Below are positions 56,266 through 64,000 of a DNA stretch of 64,000 nucleotides, piece by piece. Origin of the DNA: Dermanyssus gallinae. Its lineage: Eukaryota > Arthropoda > Arachnida > Mesostigmata > Dermanyssidae. The DNA lies in assembly GCA_003439945.1 (NCBI GenBank), contig QVRM01006840.1, positions 28,501 through 92,500 on the forward strand. Reading direction: 5' to 3'. Position 1 is the first letter of the stretch, and each line of letters begins with the position of its first letter. A program made the translations under genes and the position numbers. The notes under the pieces are model-generated. The model was not told where the DNA came from. It saw only the letters and a program-made list of their open reading frames with translations, and ran no database searches.

Positions 56266-56369
56266 ATACTGTCATTCAGCTCCAGACTCATAAGAACACG
56301 GGTTCTTATGGCAAACGACAAAGGTAATACAGCTGTTCATTCATTAAAAATATACATGTGACTGCATGG

Positions 56370-56405
<36 letters not shown>

Positions 56406-56794
56406 TACGTCCGTCAAACGCTTAAGGTTTTGGGGCTCCCTTGGGCTCTATCTGAATACGTGTACGCTTAAGCAGGCCATTTAGCTGTGGATTATAGTGT
56501 TTCGAGTACCCTTAAGAACAAACGTGACCGTAGCCTCGCATTGTTCTCTCTTGTTGACCGAACTGGACGTGCGTGACGTATAAGATATCTACCCTCTTCC
56601 CCACTGACAATTTGACGCGAGAAATGTAAGTGATTACTCATCCCACCAGCGTTGCACTCACAACTTACTCATAATTCAAGCTTGGTAGCAAGCTTATACA
56701 TATATACACATATTTATGCAGCGTCTATTATGACCATATATTATTATCAATATATATTTATTTTTCGTATATTACATCATGACCATATGTACTT
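56266..56794. other. Gene-free stretch
   Basis: (AT)n at 56373-56402. No gene recognised. Confidence 0.35.
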
Positions 56795-57400
56795 ATTTAA
56801 AGGCGGGAACGTCCTGTTTAGGAGTGAGGATGCAATTTATAACAGTATTTAATTGAGGGACAATATGGTTTCGCCCCATCCTTCAAATGGGAAAAAATAT
56901 TTTCTTGCAGAGTTCTACCAAACCTCAAAATATGTACATAATGTTCTGATACAGCCTATTTGTTTGCTGAAACAGGTCAAAATGCTAGCAAGTATGCATG
57001 CCTTCACTTTCGATATGGCTGTCAAAAGACTTAGTTACTCGGAAGCTACGTAACATAGCGCCATCTTTGGTACGAAAATGATGAGCATTATTGCTAGTGC
57101 CTGAGAATAGTCGTTTTTTAAATGTGATGGAACATTTTTACGGTTCTGGACGTGAAAGCTCCAACGTAAAACATAATAATATATCATGACTTTCCCTAAT
57201 CTGGCTTATTCCCTTTTGGTTAGCTTGCGTTGGTACCATTCAGATTATGCGTAATTTTCCTGCAAACGTAGAGTTTGTACAACTATGCAGGAGAAAAAGA
57301 CAGAATGACTACTTTTATAAATTTAATCCCCACTAACATACGTAAGTAAACAAGACGTTTCCACCCCTCGTTCCATTTAAGAAAAAATACTTTCTTGCCG
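56795..57400. mobile_element. Decayed relative of the foldback element
   Basis: Shares GTTTAGGAGTGAGGATG, CTACCAAACCTCAAAATATG, TACGGTTCTGGACGTGAAAG, CTTTCCCTAATCTGGCTTAT and AGGAGAAAAAGACAGAATGA with the element at 1595-2743, including parts of that element's unique centre. It lacks clean ends. Confidence 0.65.
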
Positions 57401-57459
57401 ACTTCTATCAAACCATTAAAAAGTACATACGAATATGATAGACCTTATATATGTATACG

Positions 57460-58500
57460 AGGGCAGATCGGCATGTTTAAGTACTTTCAATTTGGCTGCC
57501 AGACCGAAACCAGCAAGGTATCGCGGTTTATTTTGCTTTAAAACGCTGATAATCGGCTACAGCGTTTTGAAGCAAAGTTATTTTTTTTATGTTTAATAAA
57601 ATTTATATAGGTCAGATTTCGCGTCAATTAGTGAAGGCGTTTATTTTCTGAGTTTGGTTCAAAGTCGTGAAGAGAACGAGGTTAGGCGATTTTTAAGGTG
57701 CCGAAAATGGAGGAGCACGGAATCTTCATCAAGCATGGTCTGTATTAAAAATAAGAAAACTGGCAGCAAAGTTCGTTTAAAAAATGTTGCATTCCCGATG
57801 AACCTTCAGGCAGTAGCAGAAGACCCCAGATTGTTTCGGAGAGTGACTACATACGAGTCATGGATATATGGTTACGACCTTGAGAAGAGAGTCCATCGAA
57901 GAAATTCAGACAGAGCAGATCCAACTCCAAGGTTTTTCATTTATTTCAAGAAATCATCTTCCGCGAATTCTGGGTACCTTGTTTTACGACCAATAAGAGA
58001 TACTGCCGCAAAATGTTAGGAAGATTGCAAGTGGTCTGACGCAAGTGGTCTGAACTCTGGAGAAACAATTCATCATAACACAACAACGCATCGGCGCACA
58101 CATCATTATTGAATACGGATTATTCGGTGGAAAATTCTATTTCTGCGTTTCTGCAATCTCCTTATTCGTCGGACCTGGCTCTGTGCGACACGTTCCAGCT
58201 ATTAGGGTTAAACACTTTTTAAGGGGCAACGTTTCGAGACTAGAGTTGAGATAAAGACTATGTCGCAAGAGCAACTCCACTCGAATCAGAAAGATGCGTT
58301 TAAAAATCTTTCAAATAGTGAGAAAGGGTTACATACAAGATATGCAGCAAATTCCGAAGAAGGATTGCATACAAGATATGCAGCAAATTCCGGAGAAGGA
58401 TTGCATACAAGATATGCAGTAAATACCGAAGAAGGATTGCATACAGGTGTGGAATCCCAAGTGATGACGTCCAGATCCCTAACCAATTGAAAAGGATGCG
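57460..58500 (+). pseudogene. Older mariner relic
   Basis: The left end TACGAGGGCAGATCGGCATG (57456) resembles a mariner terminal repeat. The frame 57654-58019 contains LQAVAEDPRLFRRVTTYESWIYGYDL, equivalent to the first catalytic aspartate region, with D changed to Y in T-YESW. About 58140-58200 keeps YSSDLALCD, the third aspartate region. The C-terminal end carries a 36-bp tandem repeat. A different, older subfamily than the copies at 272 and 50746. Confidence 0.72.
58318..58450 (+). repeat. 36-bp tandem repeat, ~3.5 copies
   Basis: Unit of 36 bp, in frame, coding for GLHTRYAANSEE-like 12-mers. Copies differ by one to three bases each. Located at the C-terminal end of the mariner relic. 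Confidence 0.9.
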
Positions 58501-59096
58501 GAAGATTGATCGTGATACTCTCGTAAATATTGAGATTGAAATGATACCTAACTGATGTTAAAGATGTTCAACATCATCCATACCACGGCGCGTCGTACGA
58601 AGAATATTCTTCCAAAGTTTGCAACGACAAAACGAGCTCTAAACCATATGTTCCCATGGGAAGTAGCCCGCCAACTCCACGGAAACTTGATGTTAACATA
58701 CTAAACATTTCCTTGAATAAAGCGTATTAATAATACGTGCACTGTAGCGGGCGAAAACTATTTTGATCTCATTTGCCTCTCTTGGGACGGATAGCGACTC
58801 CAGGAAACACCGCTCTACCGAGAACAGCATAATTGCGCACAAATGAGGCATCTTGGTATCAGCGCGCAAATGCTGCATAGTAACAGACAAAATTATACTA
58901 GACAAGATGAAAAAATTACGCACGCACGGGCAGTGTACGAGCAGCTATTTACGCTCAGGGGTGAGTCTAAGTTGGACAAACAGGGGTTGCGGTACTACAG
59001 GGCATACGAGATTTTCCTCCAGCAAAGTGTAGCAGTAGAACAATACCGGTACGCCATAATAATCATGAGAATGGTCCTAAAATTTACCGAGCAAGA
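58501..59096. other. Gene-free stretch
   Basis: No gene recognised between the mariner relic and the next SINE. Confidence 0.35.
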
Positions 59097-59290
59097 TGGC
59101 TTAGTGGCAAAGCCTTTGCCTTGCATTCGGGAGGACTGGGTTCGAGACCCAGACCGGCCACTCTTAAATTGGTTTGCATGGTTTCCAATTTAGACAAGGT
59201 AAATGCCGGTGCGGATTAAAAATTAGCCATGGCATGAAAAAGCCGTACACGGGCATTAGCTTTACGAAAATCTAAAACAAAAATAAAATC
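59097..59290 (+). mobile_element. SINE family A
   Basis: Best preserved copy of the family: box A TGGCTTAGTGGCAAAG, box B GGGTTCGAGACCC, body with GGTTTGCATGGTTTCCAATT and GTACACGGGCATTAG, tail AAAACAAAAATAAAATC. Confidence 0.88.
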
Positions 59291-59478
59291 AGGGACTTCT
59301 TGTTAGTTGAAGTGATCTACTTTGCATCCATATTCTTCTCTTGTAAATAGTAAAATGTGTACTATAGATAAACACACAGCGACTGTCGGTAGTAGTCTAG
59401 TAATAACATTACTCCTGGACAGCGGTTTAGGGCCGTCTAAGAGCGGCACCAGGCATGTGTAAACCATGTAGTAATACT

Positions 59479-59654
59479 AAAGTTTTTCGGGCTGACCCTC
59501 AGCCAAGATTTAACGTCCACGGAACTGTTTTTCACATTGCTTCATAGACGGACCCCCATAAATATAAATGTGCAACGGTGGGGCTCGAACCCGCGCACCT
59601 ATGTGTCTCCTCCGGTTGCGAGACGCAGACTTAAGCCGCTACGCCACCGGGCTT
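59479..59654 (-). mobile_element. SINE family B
   Basis: Full-length reverse copy: head CCGGTGGCGTAGCGGCTTAA near 59650, box B GGGTTCGAGCCCC near 59585, end CAGCCCGAAAAACTTTAGTA at 59470-59490. Bordered by AGT/ACT-type trinucleotides on both sides (59470-59480; 59675-59699). Confidence 0.88.
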
Positions 59655-59699
59655 GAAAAAATGTAGTAATACTATTACTACTACTACTACTACTACTAC

Positions 59700-61317
59700 A
59701 GAACAAACACCTTCCACTTATTTGTTGATTCAGCTAGAAATTTGATACATGCAAGCATATTTATCTAGATCTGCCATAGGAATTACAGGATTACGTATAC
59801 CTAGCGGCGTGTCGAGATAAAATTACGTGGTTCAATCTTCGAGGAAACACGTGATTCGCACTAAGCTACCGCCACACGATACGCAGTGAATAGATTGGTA
59901 TAATAGAAAATGCGCTCAGCATTCTATAGCATGACTCTACACATCGAAGAAGACCGACCAAAATCACGCAGCAATCACGGAAGGCGACCTGTTCTCGGCA
60001 CGCTCAGCACGGCAATATAAATGTCCTCAAAACGGTGCTTAGCGCGACTGTATTTGCGATTTCACCAAATCACTCGTAAGCCATTGATCGGTATTCGCTA
60101 CGTGCAGGTTTTTATCTGCTTCGATTCCGGATTCTCCAAATACACCTGTGTATATAGATATCGAGGTTGCTTTCATGCGCTGAGCTTTCATTGAGGCGAG
60201 AGACCTGCTTCTGTTCCGAGTATTTTGCAATCTTTATGCTGATAAAAAGGTCGGCTTTTTTTATAGGGTGACTGCACCGCTTTCGGCCCGCCGTATGGGC
60301 GAAAGAATGCGAATACTCGAAAGTCTGTGCATATCGACGCTTGAAACACACCACCAGACATTTAAGTGTATGTGTTCGATTAGGGGCAGTATTGACACAG
60401 TATGCTGTAGGATTGCGAACTTGAATTTCAAGACAAGAAGGACGAGTGGAGTGCTTTTTATGTATCATTCATGCAAATTGTAACGTTGCAGGTAGCTTTT
60501 TGCTCTCAGAGCCAATAGACGAACGCACACAAATGCGACGATTATCAAGTGGTCTCACACTTTCTTTTAGCAAAGGAAACCCTATATGTACGTGTGCGAT
60601 CATTCAGCATTGCTTTTAATGAATACTCGTTGCAGTAAACGGACTTGTCTGCAGTGGATGTACAATACCTTGCAGTTGTCAGCCCTGACCATGGGTAGGT
60701 CTATCCTGTCTGCGGCTTGCGGAGGACCTGTCCATCTATTCGTGATAAATGCTTGAAATGCAAGGCAACTGCATCGCAATGAGAATTGCCTCGAGCGGTG
60801 CACCTTTTTGTGATCACACGTCGCTGGGTGTGCGTGGAACATGCGCGTCGTACGTCGTCATGCATGAGAAGCGTTTACTTCGCATGTCATCGAGATGGTG
60901 GGCCGCGGCTGCTATGGCTAACTCAACGAATGAGGATCGTTCTTTTCCAGCTTTTCTTTATCGTGGTTGTTGTTGTCCTGCCGACTCCGCCTAGCTACGC
61001 GTGTCTCTTTCTCTAGCTTTCTCTACCTCTCTCCCTCTCTGCGTATGCTTGCTTATCAGTCTCGCTAGGAATTTATTCACGCACTCACGAGTTCACGTAT
61101 TTGCTATGCTTCGCCCGTTCGTCCACACGCTGCTGTTTGACGCAGGCGGCCTGCTTCTGTCGCATCCGTTTCGCTCCCGGCTTCCGGCTCAAGCTAGCCG
61201 ATAAGGGTCGACTACGAGACCGCGCGAATGGTGGTGGTTACCAGCTCGCTCTGGTTAAAAGTGGCCAGCCGATCATCGCTGAGATAGTGATAAACATACG
61301 CACGATATACACCTATG

Positions 61318-61320
<3 letters not shown>
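59700..61320. other. Gene-poor interval
   Basis: Short open frames on both strands; none recognised. Confidence 0.35.

Positions 61321-61321
<1 letters not shown>

Positions 61322-61396
<75 letters not shown>
61322..61396. repeat. (AT)n microsatellite, ~75 bp
   Basis: Uninterrupted AT tract, followed by a second at 61414-61432. Sequence after it (CAGACTGTCCAAAACCAGTT) looks like a transposon end but I found no partner. Confidence 0.95.
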
Positions 61397-61401
<5 letters not shown>

Positions 61402-61885
61402 AACATATAAATGTATATATATATATATATATACAGACTGTCCAAAACCAGTTTGAACAGACTTGAGAGGTTGTAGATTTCGTCAGAATAAGCGCGGTGT
61501 CTCCAATGAAGTGTTGGGGCAGATAAAATGAAGGGCGGAAATAACAAACTCTTTAAGACTGAAAGTCAAATCACGAATTTTTGGCTATATCGGTTTTACC
61601 GACGGACATCACTTTACAAATTGTGTAATTATAAGAGAACGGGTTGTTCGATAGAGAAAAGGTATTCGCAATTAGATTCTGCTTTGCTCATCCAGCGTCG
61701 GCTGGCTGAAAGCAAATAGTCGTAATGAAAAAGTTCGCAAAAATCGAGATTGTGTGATGTCTAAATGTTGAGCTTTTATGTTTCAAACCTTCAACCCACC
61801 CAATGTTTAGTAATCAATGTTACCACGACGCTCATAAAACACACCATTCAGAAAAACTCATTCCGTTTTTTATGTACAGTCCTGC

Positions 61886-61998
61886 TATACAATCGCCGCA
61901 TGTACAATCGTGCTATACAATCGCCGCATGTACAATCGTGCTATACAATCGCCGCATGTACAATCGTGCTATACAATCGCCGCATGTACAATCGTGCT
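61886..61998. repeat. 28-bp tandem repeat, 4 copies
   Basis: Unit TATACAATCGCCGCATGTAC + AATCGTGC, four copies with no difference that I can see. It shifts frame each unit, so it is not a coding repeat. Confidence 0.93.
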
Positions 61999-61999
61999 A

Positions 62000-63480
62000 T
62001 AAATTCATCAAATACATCAAACTATTTTAGCATTTGGTTAAACAATCTTAGAAGCGGTAACACCATCTCGTCAAAACAAATTGTCAAGACAGATCGTGTA
62101 AATAACATGTTTTCGTCGCGGATGGCAAGGGCACTAAGAACTTGAAACGCTAACAGTGCAAATGTCGGCGCACAAGTAAACTGATTATTGTATGTATCTA
62201 GGTAACGGTTTGTAAAGTGTAAATAATGTCCCCCTTTTGATAAAATAAAGGTGCATTTGAATTGAATGTTCACCCCCATGGTAACATAGAAGAAGGCGCT
62301 AGCAGCTGGCAGTCTGTTTGCGTGTGGCGGTTTCGGTGTAGTAAACAAAACGTTGTGGTCGAAACTAGGTGACCCTATGTATGCTGTGCACTTTTTCCCG
62401 TTATTATTTATCGGCCAATACATAAATCACCAAAAATAGCGTCTAAATGAACCCGCATTGCAGCGTCGTTTTGTATCGGTGCTCGATCGTGCTAGGATAT
62501 CTGCCCGCAGTGTCTGGTAAGGTCCTGCTCAGATATGTGTCCTTCGTTTCTCCACTTAACCTTTCAGAAGTTCATGTGTGCCTATAAGTTAAACTAAAGC
62601 TAGCTCCATACATCATGCCGGTCCAAACACGCACGGACAAGTGATCCTGACGTGCATCTGGGCGTATGCGTTCTCGTTGGCCCATATTGAGAATTATGTG
62701 CACTAAGTACTCGCTCCTGTGTAAACGGGCTATATTTTCGAGAAACTTAACCGACATACTACCATTAACAAAAATCATATTATCGAAGCCACGTTTTGCG
62801 CGTTACGCATTTCACTGTAGATGCTAAAAGAGTATTTAATCATTTTAAAAACTGCTCGAAATTATCTTAACTTATATTGTTTATGTGTTCAGTTCGTGAA
62901 ACTGCCTTCGTGTAGAGTAAGCTCAGATCTCTTAGGCAGTTTGGTTTAAAGTCATTGAAGTTGCGAGCTAGATTCGCTCGTTGCAACTGAAATAACAATT
63001 GCACGTTTTGGCTTAACAATAGTAATGCCATTTCTGGCAGATTAATGTCTTCGCTATTTAGGGAACATCTCCAACGGAGACGCCTTAGAAAATGCGACTG
63101 CACGCTTCCAAGTAAGTCTATATATTTCTAAATATGGTTCCCACACCGGAGAGTAGTACAGCAGCTTACAAACTGTGATTGATCTATATAGACGAAAATA
63201 TGTTTATAATAAAACAACTACAAATTGTGTGAATAATGACTAGAGAAGATTTAGCTAGCTAAAATTGAGCTCAGCAGAAACCTGAACACCTTGTGCTAGG
63301 ACTCAGATATATAACGCTTTTCGCAAATTCGAACCAGAAGGCATCACAGTGCAAAGGGTCTTTCCTTAGCTCACTGGAAATAGCCAAGTACAGGCGCTCA
63401 GAAGATGCGTAAGATATCGCATCATGTGTGCAGTGCTTATGCGAGATAACTTGAAAGCTCTCACAGACGAAGGAAAGGCA
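62000..63480. other. Gene-poor interval
   Basis: No gene or repeat recognised. AATAAA-type and AT-rich sequence only. Confidence 0.35.
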
Positions 63481-63483
63481 CAC

Positions 63484-63517
<34 letters not shown>

Positions 63518-63713
63518 CAAGTATCCGTCTCTACGTGATTCTCAAAATTGCGCTCTCTGAATCTCTAAAAGTCAACGGCTAGTTGCATGATATAAATTCA
63601 GATCGAACCTGCACAATACGGACGCTGTGCGCGTTTAGTATCCAATTCGATTTTTGTTTATGTCGCTCCATCTGTTGTTGCTCCATTGTTCCTTGTTTGG
63701 GTCAGTTATGTAA

Positions 63714-63807
63714 TTGTTGTTGCGTTTGTTGTTGTTGTTGTTGCTGTTCTTGCGTTTGTTGTTGTTGTTGTGTTGTTGTTCTTGCGTTTGTTGTTGTTGT
63801 TGTTATT
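63714..63807. repeat. (TTG)n-rich tract
   Basis: TTG repeats interrupted by CTGTTCTTGCGTTTG units. The open frames across it on both strands are low-complexity and not supported as genes. Confidence 0.85.
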
Positions 63808-64000
63808 GTCCCAGCCTGCTTTCGTACTTACCGCGACTGTTGTTTCGTTCCACGCGGGGCTAGTCAAGGCGTTGGCGGCTACGGTGCCTACAAGCACCGC
63901 CGGATTCCAATTCGAGCTCGGGGCAGAGCCACTGCAACCTGTTGCGGTTTCTGTTCACTGCTAATTCTGTCGCCATTACGGTCGCTGTCGTTTCGCGCAC

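Noticed and set aside
61886..61998. CRISPR-like array
   Set aside because: The units are contiguous with no spacers and the genome is eukaryotic; it is a minisatellite.
63706..63897. Minus-strand exon with donor GTAAGTACG near 63829
   Set aside because: The frame has stops soon upstream, no ATG, and runs into the TTG repeat; support is only a donor-like site.

Overview
This is a stretch of animal nuclear genome. Real genes are split by short introns with GT..AG borders, intergenic space is filled with decayed transposons, tRNA-derived SINEs and long (AT)n microsatellites, and there are no operons or bacterial-type genes. The mariner elements, a P-element-like fragment and the form of the host genes suggest an arthropod, perhaps a mite or other arachnid. 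That taxonomic guess is an inference, not a reading of the sequence.

Three host gene families can be assembled exon by exon. (1) UTP23, a PIN-domain factor of small-subunit rRNA processing, lies on the minus strand at 19711-22827 (5 exons, 257 aa). (2) BOLA2, a BolA-like partner of monothiol glutaredoxins, lies on the plus strand at 25727-27500 (2 exons, 87 aa), divergent from UTP23. (3) A DRAM/Frag1-type multi-pass membrane protein lies on the minus strand at 40857-43535 (5 exons, 269 aa). A tandem duplication of about 7.5 kb (unit 1 about 21874-29354, unit 2 about 29355-36840) has created a second complete BOLA2 (33218-34990) and a 3'-truncated UTP23 holding exons 1-3 only (29480-30310). 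The unit borders fall in (AT)n tracts. About 2.9 kb of the two units is identical by eye, while the rest has diverged visibly. This is the most notable structure in the window.

Layout: 0-5.4 kb holds an apparently intact mariner, an abutting long-inverted-repeat foldback element and two non-LTR retrotransposon relics. 5.4-7.2 kb holds a large perfect hairpin and a three-SINE cluster. 7.2-13.3 kb is gene-free, with a very dense trinucleotide-repeat zone (9.4-12.5 kb) carrying more SINEs. 13.3-19.2 kb holds hairpins, an internally deleted transposon, a tiny MITE and one candidate orphan exon. 19.2-36.8 kb is the UTP23/BOLA2 duplication. 36.8-43.6 kb is mostly the DRAM-like gene. 43.6-64 kb is repeat country: non-LTR fragments, a second mariner with lost start and frameshift, a decayed transposase that is the parent of the deletion derivatives at 14 kb and 46 kb, an older mariner with an internal 36-bp repeat, SINEs and minisatellites.

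No convincing new defence or biosynthetic system was found. The interest lies in the duplication history of BOLA2/UTP23, the insertion of TA-targeting transposons into (TA)n tracts, the SINE families and several long perfect hairpins.
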